From an uncultured Bacilli bacterium (lineage in GTDB: Bacteria > Bacillota_I > Bacilli_A > RFN20 > CAG-826): a DNA stretch of 64,000 nt. The position numbers and the translations under genes were made by a program. Where the stretch lies: contig CALVUF010000007.1 in NCBI GenBank assembly GCA_944363525.1, positions 34,176 to 98,175 of the forward strand. The letters run 5' to 3'. Position 1 is the first letter of the stretch, and each line of letters starts with the position of its first letter. This document shows, piece by piece, positions 51,220-60,749 of the stretch. The notes beneath the pieces were generated by a model. The model worked only from the letters and a program-made list of their open reading frames with translations. It was not told the origin of the DNA and did not search any database.

Positions 51220-51244
51220 CAAAAAAGACATGTTGCTATATAAT
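51216..51244 (+). promoter_or_regulatory. Promoter of second DUF4143 gene (leaderless)
   Basis: TTTGCA (51216-51221), 17-bp spacer, TATAAT (51239-51244) ending 6 nt before the ATG at 51251. Confidence 0.7.
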
Positions 51245-51250
51245 TTGGCC

Positions 51251-52585
51251 ATGTTTAAAAGAAAAATTACCAAAGATATCGAGCGGTGGGCCAACGACAA
51301 TTCCCTAAAGAAGAAAGCCTTGGTCATCAAGGGCCTTCGACAGGTTGGGAAGACCACGACCATAATGGATTATTGTCGTTCCCATTATTCCGAGATTGTC
51401 TATATTAATTTCCTTGACGATCCGGATAAGAAAGAACTTTTTGAGGGGAATTTGACCGCTGATAGTTTACTTTCTCGGCTGCGGCTCGTTTTCCCTTCGC
51501 TTCTTTTCGCTCCCGGCAAGACCGTCCTTTTCTTCGATGAGGTGCAAGAATGCCCCCGGGCCCGTTACGCGGCCAAGCCTCTGATGTTGGATGGACGTTT
51601 TGACCTCATTGAAAGCGGTTCGCTTTTGGGCCTCCGTGGGTATAATCGGCGGCCGGCCGATATTCCCGTCGGCTTCGAGCATTGTCTTACAATGACTCCG
51701 ATGGATTTCGAAGAATTTCTTTGGGCCAAGGGGGTAGGAAAAGATGTAATCGAGCAAGCAAGGCAAGCGTTCTTGTCTCTAAAACCCTTGGATCGTTTTT
51801 TGAACGACGTTTTTCTTAAATACTTCCGAGAATATGCCATCGTGGGCGGGATGCCGGAAGCGGTGACCGCCTATTTAACGCAGGGGATAGTTGGTGCGCA
51901 ATCGGTGCAAAATGACATTCTCGAGTCCTATAAAGACGATTATGGTAAACATCTCAATGAGGCGGGGGATAGGAGTTTAGACCGGACTCTCCTTGGACGG
52001 ATATTGGATGTCTATTCCTCTATTCCCAGCCAACTAAGCAAGGAAAACAAAAAATTCGCCTATTCCCAAGTTGGGAAAGATGGTTCGGCGCGTAAATACC
52101 TCGATGCAATACTTTGGCTCGAAGAATATGGATTGATCAGTCGTTGCTTCAATCTAAAATCATTGCAGAGGCCCTTATCCGGTCAAATCGATGATTCAAT
52201 TTTCAAGATTTTCTTCAACGACACAGGTTTATTTATGCGCAGCCTTGGGCTAGAGTCAGCCGCCGATTTGCTTAATGGGAATATTGGTATTTACAAAGGG
52301 TCGATATACGAAAACCTCATTGCCGATTCGCTGATCAAACATTTCAAAGATCTTTATTATTATCGAAAGAACGACTCATTGGAGATCGATTTCGTGACTT
52401 CTTGCCAATCGGAAATCACTTTATTGGAAGTCAAGACCAACGATGGTCGGGCGAAGTCGCTTAAGGAAGTGCTGACCAATAAAGCGAAGTATAATGTCAC
52501 GTGCAATTACAAACTTTATAATGGTAATGTCGTTGACGGCGATCCAATAAAGCAAATCCCCTTGTACATGGTGATGTTTCTTTGA
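51251..52585 (+). CDS. DUF4143 family ATPase (second copy)
   Basis: Paralogue of the gene at 28040-29362. Walker A KGLRQVGKTTT near residue 28, Walker B TVLFFDEVQECP, GFEHCLTMTPMDFEEFLWAKG, then the DUF4143 domain with GSIYENLIADSLIKHF and LEIDFVTSCQSEITLLEVKT, a nuclease-like core. About 444 aa from the ATG at 51251; the frame is open to 51230, but the promoter fixes the shorter start. It carries its own repeat set, unlike that of the first copy. Function unknown. Confidence 0.9.
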   Translation: MFKRKITKDIERWANDNSLKKKALVIKGLRQVGKTTTIMDYCRSHYSEIVYINFLDDPDKKELFEGNLTADSLLSRLRLVFPSLLFAPGKTVLFFDEVQECPRARYAAKPLMLDGRFDLIESGSLLGLRGYNRRPADIPVGFEHCLTMTPMDFEEFLWAKGVGKDVIEQARQAFLSLKPLDRFLNDVFLKYFREYAIVGGMPEAVTAYLTQGIVGAQSVQNDILESYKDDYGKHLNEAGDRSLDRTLLGRILDVYSSIPSQLSKENKKFAYSQVGKDGSARKYLDAILWLEEYGLISRCFNLKSLQRPLSGQIDDSIFKIFFNDTGLFMRSLGLESAADLLNGNIGIYKGSIYENLIADSLIKHFKDLYYYRKNDSLEIDFVTSCQSEITLLEVKTNDGRAKSLKEVLTNKAKYNVTCNYKLYNGNVVDGDPIKQIPLYMVMFL

Positions 52586-52691
52586 TTCGACTTTTCGGCG
52601 CTAGGTAAAATCTTTGGAGTGACGTCCAACGCATCTTGAATTTCGGGGGGGGGATTTTATATCCTTTTATTTATCCATAGGGAGAAAATGC

Positions 52692-55220
52692 ATGAAAATG
52701 AAACCCCGTCGCACCCCGTTTTACCTTTTAGCCGGAATTTTGGGCTTGGCCCTTTCCGGCTGCTCGGCTATCCCGACCGAAACCCCAGTCGACTTAGCCC
52801 CTGAGATCATCGCCTTGAACGCCTCAACCGATGACGAGGGCAAGACCACCTACACCATCACCTTCAAGGACGGGACGACCACCACCTTTACCGTCGAAAA
52901 CGGCGTTGACGGGGACCCGGGGGCGGCGGGGAATGGAATCGCCTCGATCGAGAAAACCAAGACCGAGGGGCTCGTCGACACCTACACCATCACCTTCACC
53001 GACGGGACCTCGACCACCTTCACCGTCACCAACGGTTCCTCGGGGACCGTTGCCCCGGCCACCTATTCGCTTAGCTTCGACGTCAATGGGGGAACGATGC
53101 CGGCCGATTTCCTCGCCTCCGATTACCAGTCGATCGAAAAAGGGACCTCGGTCGAGCTTCCTCTCCCGACCCGGGACGGCGGGGCTTTCCTTGGGTGGTA
53201 CACCGGCGTTCTCCCCACCGACGGCGTCTTCTCTTCCTCGACCCCGGTCACCCGGGACCTATCCCTCATCGCCAAATGGGTCAACTTGGCCGACCCGACC
53301 TGGGAGAGCACGCTATCGCGTCTGCAAGAAAGCGCAAAGTCGTTCTTATACACCCCCTCCGCCTCCTATATCGGGGGCGAAGTGGTCGCGGAATATAACG
53401 AGGCCATCCTGACCTATGTCGGCCGGATCGGCTTTTGCTTCGACCAGGAAGAATTCGACTTGGTGGCCGAGGACCTGGATTGGTATTACGCGATCCCGGC
53501 CTCCGATTCGATCAAGTCGATGTTCAAGTCCAACGCCTCGAGCGCTTATGACCAGTTCAGCGGCTATGAGCAATTGGTCGTTGAATTCCAAGACGAGTAC
53601 GACGCCTTGTATGGGAAAATCGACGCCATGGAGACGGTTAAGGACGCGGTGAACCTCGACCATGAATTCTCCATTTTACGGAATAAGGTGGAGGATCGTC
53701 TGTTCGTCTTGCGATTGCCGGTCATCGTCGACAAGGCGCTAGAGAATTTCGAATGGATCTATTCGCAGGAGCTCTCCTTCCTCGAGGAACTGGGGATCGA
53801 TTCCTATATCGAGGAAATCGAGCGATACAAACAAGCCCTTTATCAGGCGAGCAGCGAAGACGATTATAATGTCCGTTGCGACGATTTGGAGGACTATGCC
53901 CGCGACCTCTTCGATGGGGGAAAGGCCTTCGAGGGGCTAAAGGAAGAAGTCCGTTCGAGGTTGCAATCAGAGCTAGACGGCTTCGATTACCGGTCGGACT
54001 TAGCCGATAAATACGAGTATTCCCATTTATTCGACCGAGTCAACAAGTATCTCGAGTTGGTCGGCAACGCCAATGATATCAATGACGTCTACGACAGCTT
54101 CGTGAACTTCCATAGCAGTTTGGAAGAGCTCGTGAACACGCAAGAGCAATATCTTGCCGGCGAGAAAGAACAAGTTATCGCCTTGGCCTACATCGACGAG
54201 AAAATCGCCGAATTGAAAAACCTGGCTTCCGAGCTTAGCTACGATTTGACGATGAACGACTCCTTTTCCATCTTGAATACTCTCCGCGTCAAAATCGAGG
54301 AATCCTATTATCCGGGGGATTTCGAGGCGAACTACAAGTGGCAAATCGACGACGCCTTCATGTCGGTGAAAGCCGAGATCGAGACGGCGACCGCCGAAGA
54401 CGCGGAGGCGCTTCTAGCGGAGAAGAAGACCGAGGCCTTGAATGAGGTCGACGCCTCGTTCGCCGCGCTTCAAGCCTATGCCGAGGAGAAGGAATACGCC
54501 GAGTTCAACGATTTGTACGGCTACTTGATCGACGATTTCCGCTCTTCGATCGAGAATGCTCCCGGTTTATACGATTTGTATAACAACCTCTATCTCATTG
54601 AGAAACAGATCGCCGAATGTTACCGCTCGATCGACTTCGAGACCGCGCCTAGGCTAACTGTCGTCGCGGTCGATCCGGTCATGGAGCCGTTTCCGATCAC
54701 TTCCTTTTCGTTTTTCGAAGTAAGGGAAGGGGAATATTTCAACATAACCGACCGTTTTGGATCAGGCACCTTAGAATTCGCCGGTTATTACGCCGATCCG
54801 GAATTCACAAAGCTATTGTCCGATGAGCCGGAAATCAAAGCCGATTTCTCGATCTATGCGCCGGGAGAGACCCTCTACGCCAAATTCGTGATCGTCGACT
54901 ACTATCAAGCGGCCGGCCAATTCACCACTTGGTATTTTGACATCTTCCAAGTGTTTTTGACCGATGTGTCCGTCGACGATTTCAAAGCTCGGGCGGAGGG
55001 AGTCGTCGACGAGGCCAGTTACAATGAATACATCGCTTATTGCGAGGAGTTCGTCGCGCCGCGGTTCGTCGAGTGGGCCCGCCAGACGCTAGCCCAATAC
55101 GAAAGCGACCCGGATAAAGCCGAATTGGTGGCTCAGGCCGAAGCGATGCTTGAGACCTGCGATGATTTCGACGACATAAAAGCGGTCAACGAAATCATCA
55201 ATCAGATCGTCGATATGTGA
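52692..55220 (+). CDS. Large repeat-containing lipoprotein (copy 1)
   Basis: An 842-residue surface protein. Signal peptide with lipobox LSGC, then two copies of a YTITF-DGT-TTFTV-NG beta repeat (about residues 53-72 and 97-116) joined by a short Gly-rich collagen-like stretch, then one InlB/Flg_new-type repeat (LSFDVNGGTMPADF ... FLGWYTG ... LIAKW). About 400 residues follow that are strongly acidic and predicted helical or coiled-coil, then a beta-rich end. Likely an adhesin or wall-spanning protein, by architecture only. A GGGAG site precedes the ATG. 10 bp before its paralogue. Confidence 0.8.
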   Translation: MKMKPRRTPFYLLAGILGLALSGCSAIPTETPVDLAPEIIALNASTDDEGKTTYTITFKDGTTTTFTVENGVDGDPGAAGNGIASIEKTKTEGLVDTYTITFTDGTSTTFTVTNGSSGTVAPATYSLSFDVNGGTMPADFLASDYQSIEKGTSVELPLPTRDGGAFLGWYTGVLPTDGVFSSSTPVTRDLSLIAKWVNLADPTWESTLSRLQESAKSFLYTPSASYIGGEVVAEYNEAILTYVGRIGFCFDQEEFDLVAEDLDWYYAIPASDSIKSMFKSNASSAYDQFSGYEQLVVEFQDEYDALYGKIDAMETVKDAVNLDHEFSILRNKVEDRLFVLRLPVIVDKALENFEWIYSQELSFLEELGIDSYIEEIERYKQALYQASSEDDYNVRCDDLEDYARDLFDGGKAFEGLKEEVRSRLQSELDGFDYRSDLADKYEYSHLFDRVNKYLELVGNANDINDVYDSFVNFHSSLEELVNTQEQYLAGEKEQVIALAYIDEKIAELKNLASELSYDLTMNDSFSILNTLRVKIEESYYPGDFEANYKWQIDDAFMSVKAEIETATAEDAEALLAEKKTEALNEVDASFAALQAYAEEKEYAEFNDLYGYLIDDFRSSIENAPGLYDLYNNLYLIEKQIAECYRSIDFETAPRLTVVAVDPVMEPFPITSFSFFEVREGEYFNITDRFGSGTLEFAGYYADPEFTKLLSDEPEIKADFSIYAPGETLYAKFVIVDYYQAAGQFTTWYFDIFQVFLTDVSVDDFKARAEGVVDEASYNEYIAYCEEFVAPRFVEWARQTLAQYESDPDKAELVAQAEAMLETCDDFDDIKAVNEIINQIVDM

Positions 55221-55230
55221 GGCGGAGAAT

Positions 55231-58200
55231 ATGCGCAAGAAACCGTTTTTCCTGGGCTTAAGCCTCCTCGGCTTGGCCCTTGGGTCCTGCCACCCCGCCC
55301 TCCCGTCCTCTTCCTCCTCTTCCCCCGGCTCCTCGAGCGAGACCTCGAAGGTCGAGACCTCCTCATCGGACAGCGAGCCGGTGAGCGTCGTCTCTAACGA
55401 ATTGATCTCGGAAAGCGACGGGGTCCGGACGTATAAAATCGTCTTCTCCGACGGGACCGAGACCATCTACTCGGTCAAAGACGGGGCCGACGGGGCCAAA
55501 GGCCCGGACGGGACCTATATCGTCGAGGTCAAGAAGACCGGGAGCGAAGGCAACGTCGACACCTACACCATCTATTTGACCAACGGGACCACCTTCACCT
55601 TCACCGTGACCAATGGGGCCGTTTTCCCTGTCGATAAGGCGACCGTGAGTTTCGACGCCAACGGGGGAAAGGCGGCGATCGATTCCCTTGTTGTCGAGAA
55701 AGGGGACGCGATCGAGCTTCCTCTCCCTTCGCGCCAGGGCTATTCCTTCCTCGGCTGGTATGATGATGCCCGCGCCAGCGCGAATGTCTATACCAACGCC
55801 GCCCCGATCATAAGCGATTTGACTTTGGTGGCCCGCTGGGAACCGAATTACGAGGATTGGGATTTCGATCAAGCCCACTTCTTCGCCGAGTTGCAACACT
55901 CTTTCTCCGCCTATTACATAAGCCAGGGACAGATCGTGGAAAACTCTGCTCGGTTCGCTTCTTTCCTCGACAAAATGGAGTTCGCCTCCAATAACCTCGA
56001 ATGCCAGGCGATCGCCGATGAATTCCATGCTTGGCTGGAGGCTTTGCCCTCAGATGAAGAGGAGAAGGCGAGCGCCTTGGCTTTCTTTGCCTCTTTCTTT
56101 TCCAAGATAGAGGAAAATAGCGAGCTTACCGCCATTTACGCGGAAAGGATCGACGTTTTGGTGTCGAACATAAATGAGGCGACGACGATCGGGGAATTGA
56201 AGGCGGCTTGCGAGGCGTTGGGAGCCGCGAGCCGTGCTATCGACAATCTTATCGATGCCAATTTGACCTTCGATGCGGGGCGCGCGTTCTACGATGCCCT
56301 CAAGGAGGCTTTCGCCTCTTTGCTTAACACCTGCGCCGACTTGCCGCTTCAATTCCATCTGAGCGAGACTTTCTCTGCCATCGAACGCGTCTTGGATTCT
56401 GGTGATTTCGAAGCCGGCCGGGTCATCGATAGCCTTCATAACGAATTCGAGCGAAGCGTCTATTCGCTTGCCGACTTCGCCCAGAAGTTGGGCAATTACC
56501 TTTGCGATTTCTTGCAACGCTATGCGATCGCGGAAGTCCCGGAGACCGAGGAGATCATAATGCCCTTCCTCGAGCAGTACCGGGACGTCTATTGTAATAC
56601 TTTGGAGCAGCTGCAAGCCCATATCAATGGATTGACCGAGGAATTCCCCTCGGTTTTGGCCGAGGTCGAGCAAGCGGTGGGGGATTATCGCGATTCGCAA
56701 AAGACGGTGACGATTTGCTCGAGCTATCCCTTCGCCCCCTCCTACGGGAATTCCATCGATTTGACCCTCGGTCCCGATGAAACGGCCGATGTCTTCAAAT
56801 TTGCCCAGGAATTCCCCGGCTATCAGGCGCGCGGCCTATATCTCGATCCCGAACTTACCCAGGCGTATAAGGAAGGCGAGATGACGATCGACCAAACCGC
56901 TCCCTCTATTTTATACGTCGGCTACGATTTGGTTTCCGAAGACGAGGCCTATTCCTCCGTCAAGAATTTCGGCTATGACTATTTCCCGTCGCTCGCTGAT
57001 AATGGGCTTATCGAACCGACGGTCGATAGCTATTACGGGCAAGGCGTTTCGGCGGCTTGCGACGGATTGTTCCAAGCAGCGATGGAAAACGTCTCGATCC
57101 TCGAATCCTCTTTCAATGAATACTACGACGTTTTCCTTGAGGAGTCGCTCAATCGCCCATACATCGACGCTAGCGCCAAACTAGCCGAATTCCAAGGCTA
57201 CATCGAAGAGCTTCGCCTCTATTACGATTCCGCTTCCTCGGATCTCGATTCCTTCAAGCAGCTTTACGCCTCCTTGATGCTTACTATCAACGAGCTTGAA
57301 GCCCTTTTCCGCTCGGAAGGCGATTCCTCCATCCAAAAAGAGGAGCTCATTCGCAATTTCGAGGAGCAATGGGAGCATGCCGTGCGCGATAACGGCTGCG
57401 ACTTAAGCGGCCATTTCCAGTCGCTTCATGACCTTTTGCTGCTTTGCTACCAAAAGGCGCCCGACGAATGGACGATCGGCGAGCTTGAGATGATCGCGAA
57501 AGACTTGCTCGAGAAAATCACCTACAACGCCATCAGCTACCGCAACGCCTTTGATTCCTTCATTTATACGGTCAGCGACGTGATGAACAATCTCTATCCC
57601 GAAGGCTACCTCGACCCCTCCTGGTCGACGGCTTTGCTCGAGTCCTTGGAAGGGAAAAAGGAATCGGGGACGTTTACCCCGGAGGAAATGCTCTCGGCGT
57701 TTTTCGAGGCCTCGGAATCCTTGCTCGTCTATTACGAGGAGGAAGTCCTGCCTTGCTTCGCCGGATTCGTGATCGGGGTGTCGAGGGTGTTCCCCAGCAA
57801 AGTGATTTCGCTTTTGTCGGGGATGTCAATGGCCATCCGGTTGCCGGCTGAAGGCGATTTGGCGGACTTTCCGGAATACGCGATCCCGGGATTCAAGATC
57901 TCGGGCATCTACGCCGATCCGTTGCTTAGCGAGCAAATAAGCGACGACTCGACTTACGAGCTTGGCTATTTCCCCGGCTCGGCGATCTATCTTTCCTATG
58001 AGCTGGTCGATTACGAAGCGGCCGTCCCCTATCTAAGGGAATTCGTCGTCTCGACGTTCGCCAGCGATATTTTCGATGGTGTCGTCGCCCCGGAAGAGGT
58101 CGACGAGATGGTGGCAATCATCGATGCGATCGACTCGCAGGAGGATTGTTTGGCCGCCCTCGAATCCCTCGATTCCTTCCTCGTCTCGGTAATCGGGCGG

Positions 58201-58383
58201 ATGCTCGTGTTCCAATATCGGGGCTATGTCAAGGAAGCCGGCTACGATTTCGGCTACTCGGTCGACGAGGATGAGCTCGAAGGCTATCTAAGCCGGGTCG
58301 AAGAAAGCACGACGGTCGAGGAGATATACCAGGCGATGATGGACTTCTTTTCATGGATTTACGGCATTTACCCGGGCATGTGA
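55231..58383 (+). CDS. Large repeat-containing lipoprotein (copy 2)
   Basis: A 1050-residue paralogue. Signal with lipobox LGSC, a 40-residue Ser/Glu linker, two YKIVF/YTIYL-DGT-type beta repeats around a GADGAKGPDG stretch, one InlB/Flg_new repeat (VSFDANGGKAAIDS ... FLGWYDD ... LVARW), then long acidic helical segments interrupted by domains ending LYLDPEL or IYADPLL. The acidic, Tyr/Phe-rich composition matches copy 1. It has a GGCGGAG ribosome site and is co-transcribed. Very high Asp/Glu content suggests extracellular metal or cationic-surface binding, as inference. Confidence 0.8.
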   Translation: MRKKPFFLGLSLLGLALGSCHPALPSSSSSSPGSSSETSKVETSSSDSEPVSVVSNELISESDGVRTYKIVFSDGTETIYSVKDGADGAKGPDGTYIVEVKKTGSEGNVDTYTIYLTNGTTFTFTVTNGAVFPVDKATVSFDANGGKAAIDSLVVEKGDAIELPLPSRQGYSFLGWYDDARASANVYTNAAPIISDLTLVARWEPNYEDWDFDQAHFFAELQHSFSAYYISQGQIVENSARFASFLDKMEFASNNLECQAIADEFHAWLEALPSDEEEKASALAFFASFFSKIEENSELTAIYAERIDVLVSNINEATTIGELKAACEALGAASRAIDNLIDANLTFDAGRAFYDALKEAFASLLNTCADLPLQFHLSETFSAIERVLDSGDFEAGRVIDSLHNEFERSVYSLADFAQKLGNYLCDFLQRYAIAEVPETEEIIMPFLEQYRDVYCNTLEQLQAHINGLTEEFPSVLAEVEQAVGDYRDSQKTVTICSSYPFAPSYGNSIDLTLGPDETADVFKFAQEFPGYQARGLYLDPELTQAYKEGEMTIDQTAPSILYVGYDLVSEDEAYSSVKNFGYDYFPSLADNGLIEPTVDSYYGQGVSAACDGLFQAAMENVSILESSFNEYYDVFLEESLNRPYIDASAKLAEFQGYIEELRLYYDSASSDLDSFKQLYASLMLTINELEALFRSEGDSSIQKEELIRNFEEQWEHAVRDNGCDLSGHFQSLHDLLLLCYQKAPDEWTIGELEMIAKDLLEKITYNAISYRNAFDSFIYTVSDVMNNLYPEGYLDPSWSTALLESLEGKKESGTFTPEEMLSAFFEASESLLVYYEEEVLPCFAGFVIGVSRVFPSKVISLLSGMSMAIRLPAEGDLADFPEYAIPGFKISGIYADPLLSEQISDDSTYELGYFPGSAIYLSYELVDYEAAVPYLREFVVSTFASDIFDGVVAPEEVDEMVAIIDAIDSQEDCLAALESLDSFLVSVIGRMLVFQYRGYVKEAGYDFGYSVDEDELEGYLSRVEESTTVEEIYQAMMDFFSWIYGIYPGM

Positions 58384-58484
58384 GCGATACCCAGCCGCTT
58401 CCCCTTGCCCCCGACAAAGACGAATTCCCTCTTTAGGGAGAAAGGTTGCGGTGCTATATTTACGCACGGAAATAGGAGTTTCTT

Positions 58485-59192
58485 ATGGGAAGACATTTTG
58501 AAGTCAGGGCCGCGGCCATGGCGGCGACCGCCAAAGCTAAGTCGGCCATCTACATGCGGGCCTCGAAGGAGATCTACGCCGCCGCCAAATCCGGCGAGCC
58601 CGATCCGAACTCGAACTTAGCGCTTCGAAGCGCCATCGAAAAATACCGGAAGCTGTGCCCGAAAGACGTTATCGACCGGGCGATCGAGAAAGCCAAAGGT
58701 GGCGATACGGTCGCTTACATCCCTGGCCGTTACGAATTCATGGGGCCGGGCGGCAGCAATATTATCGTCGATACCCTTACCGACAATGTCAACCGGGCCT
58801 TAGTTACCGTTCGGACCATCTGCACCCGTAAGGGAGCGAAGATGGCCTCGGTCGCCTATAACTTCGAGCATCTCGGCGTCTTGAACTTCAAAGGCGTTGA
58901 GGAAAGCGCGGTCGAGGAATGCTTAGTGCTCGGCGACGTCGATGTCCGTTCGGTCACCGTCGATGACGCCGGCGAGATCGAAGCCCGTGTCGCCACTTCC
59001 GACTTGGAGAAAGCCAAGGAATTGCTCAAAGACCTCGGGGTCACCGATTACGATCGGGCCGAGACTACGATGTATCCGAACGAATGGATCGAGGTCGATG
59101 ATGAAGCCAAGGCCAAGCTCAAAGCCATGCTCGAGGAGCTCGACGAGGCCGAGGACGTTCAAGCCGTCTATACCAACGTCGACAACATCTAA
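58485..59192 (+). CDS. yebC: YebC/PmpR family protein
   Basis: Conserved YebC/TACO1-type protein, implicated in transcription control and, more recently, in translation of proline-rich stretches. It has the opener GRHFEVRAAAMAATAKAKS, then SNLALRSAIEKYRKLCPKDVIDRAIEKA and YEFMGPGGSNIIVDTLTDN. The first conserved Gly-His-Lys element of classical YebC is GRHFEV here, as in the YeeN subgroup. 235 aa, AGGAG site. Ends at a strong terminator. Confidence 0.92.
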   Translation: MGRHFEVRAAAMAATAKAKSAIYMRASKEIYAAAKSGEPDPNSNLALRSAIEKYRKLCPKDVIDRAIEKAKGGDTVAYIPGRYEFMGPGGSNIIVDTLTDNVNRALVTVRTICTRKGAKMASVAYNFEHLGVLNFKGVEESAVEECLVLGDVDVRSVTVDDAGEIEARVATSDLEKAKELLKDLGVTDYDRAETTMYPNEWIEVDDEAKAKLKAMLEELDEAEDVQAVYTNVDNI

Positions 59193-59211
59193 TCGTCTTT
59201 TGCATCAATCA

Positions 59212-59235
59212 GGGTCAGCGGGGCTGACTCTTTTT
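59212..59235 (+). terminator. Rho-independent terminator after yebC
   Basis: GTCAGC GGG GCTGAC with flanking extension to 8 pairs (one G-T), then TTTTT. Confidence 0.9.
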
Positions 59236-59263
59236 GTTACGATCGCATCGACGGAATCAGGTT

Positions 59264-59307
59264 ACTTGTCCACTTGAAAAAGATTACTTGTCCACTGCTT
59301 GTCCACT
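59264..59307. repeat. 44-bp flanking repeat, copy beyond the stop of second AlbA_2 gene
   Basis: Holds TTGTCCACT three times at offsets of 22 and 11 bp. It ends 7 bp before the gene's last base (59315; the gene is on the minus strand). Differs from the promoter-side copy at a single position. Confidence 0.95.
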
Positions 59308-59314
59308 GAGCAAG

Positions 59315-60712
59315 TTACTTCCTTTTGACCGTGAGGTATTTGACGATGGGGCTATTGGCCCGAGCGGTGGTTTTCAGATAACCTTTCTTGACCAATGGGG
59401 CAAGGCATTTGGCCGTCATGTATGAGCGCGAGGCGATTCCTAGGTGGTCCTGGATTTCCTTTCGGGTATGGGCTTCATTTTCACAGTAAGCCAATATCTC
59501 TTGGGCTTTGGGACATAGATCGCTCATTTGAATGCCGGTTCCGTCATCAAGCAGATCGAAGAGGACAATCATGAACGAACCGGATGTCGCTTCCAAGACC
59601 GGTTCTGGCGCCTTCTCATCTTTATAAGCATCGTATATTTTGGCAAAACCCGAACCGTTTTTCTCCATTAGCCCAATCGCGGTAAAGCAGCCGCATATTT
59701 TTCGATTTCGCCGAATCGATGGGACATTGTTCAAAGGATAGGATTCGGGGTCTTGAGGCAGTAGGCAGCCACCAGGCGAGGCGATGATCAACCGATCCTT
59801 GAAGATGTCGACGTCGATTTGCGTTCCTTCGATTGAATAATCGCGGTGGGCGATGGCGTTGATAAGCGCTTCCCGCAGGGCGACTTCCGGATAGGAGGCA
59901 ATGTCTCGACGAGATCCGTCTTTTTGCTTGATGAGACCAGTCCGGGTGTTCCGTTTAACGAAATTCATGGCTTCAACGAAAATCACGCCCAGGGGACCAT
60001 GGAATTCCTTTTTATCAATGACCTCATCCACCCCTTTGTCATACCCATCCCATAGACGGCAGGCTATGAGAGTTTCCTCGGAGTCGTAATCGTCGGCGAA
60101 CATCGAAAGCCCTTCGCTGATCCGCCCGTCAGGGGCGACCACTTCTTGGTCGATTAATTCTTTTAGGCCGATTTCTTTATCGTCATCACGATATAGCTTT
60201 CCTAGTTGGATATACTGGCTAAAATCCTTTTTAGCAAAGGTTCGATCGAGAATTTGCGCATCGGTCCCAAATTTTCTTTTTCCCAAATTAAGAATTTCTG
60301 CAACAGTGGCTGGAAGAGTGGCTCCATTTTTGCGGAGATACACAACTTCGTTGAAGTCGCCTCTCCGATAAATGATTATTTGGTCAGCTGGTTCGACTTT
60401 TAGCAAAAGAATAAATCGACCGTTTCCTATTGCCTTGGTTTCGAATTCAATTGTTAAATGGGGAAAAATATGGCGGTCGTTTACTCTTAGAACTAAGTTT
60501 TTGGTTTGGTCAACTACATCGGGTTCTAAACCTACCATATTTCCGACGTTATCAAAACCAACGGCTATGGTTCCCCCAGCCATATTGGCAAAACCGACCA
60601 ATGTTTTGGCCCACTTTTCAATTTTGTCTTCGTCCGGTTCCAAACGTAGTTTAAATTCGATTTGATCGTTTTCAATTTTGGTTTGTTCTAAGTCTTTGAT
60701 GATTGAATCCAT
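59315..60712 (-). CDS. AlbA_2 (Schlafen-like) / HATPase_c_4 transcriptional regulator (second copy)
   Basis: A 465-residue relative of the gene at 30744. AlbA_2 domain at residues 15-140 (IEFKLRLEPDEDKIEKWAKT, FANMAGGTIAVGFDN), HATPase_c_4 with EVALREALINAIAHRDYS and IIASPGG, and a C-terminal winged helix (RKEIQDHLGIASRSYMTAKCL then VKKGYLKT). The start has TACAAT 6 nt upstream and no ribosome site. A 44-bp repeat lies on both sides of the gene in the same orientation, abutting the -35 at one end and the stop at the other. Binding of its own repeats is the simplest inference. Confidence 0.9.
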   Translation of the reverse strand: MDSIIKDLEQTKIENDQIEFKLRLEPDEDKIEKWAKTLVGFANMAGGTIAVGFDNVGNMVGLEPDVVDQTKNLVLRVNDRHIFPHLTIEFETKAIGNGRFILLLKVEPADQIIIYRRGDFNEVVYLRKNGATLPATVAEILNLGKRKFGTDAQILDRTFAKKDFSQYIQLGKLYRDDDKEIGLKELIDQEVVAPDGRISEGLSMFADDYDSEETLIACRLWDGYDKGVDEVIDKKEFHGPLGVIFVEAMNFVKRNTRTGLIKQKDGSRRDIASYPEVALREALINAIAHRDYSIEGTQIDVDIFKDRLIIASPGGCLLPQDPESYPLNNVPSIRRNRKICGCFTAIGLMEKNGSGFAKIYDAYKDEKAPEPVLEATSGSFMIVLFDLLDDGTGIQMSDLCPKAQEILAYCENEAHTRKEIQDHLGIASRSYMTAKCLAPLVKKGYLKTTARANSPIVKYLTVKRK

Positions 60713-60718
60713 GACAAG

Positions 60719-60747
60719 ATTGTAACGTATTTATCGAAAGTAATCAA
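60719..60747 (-). promoter_or_regulatory. Promoter of second AlbA_2 gene (leaderless)
   Basis: TTGATT (60747-60742), 17-bp spacer, TACAAT (60724-60719) ending 6 nt before the ATG at 60712. The 44-bp repeat begins 2 bp upstream of the -35. Confidence 0.75.
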
Positions 60748-60749
60748 TA

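Noticed and set aside
55363..56028. 221-codon minus-strand open frame opposite the second giant lipoprotein
   Set aside because: Shadow of the lipoprotein frame; no ribosome site or domain.
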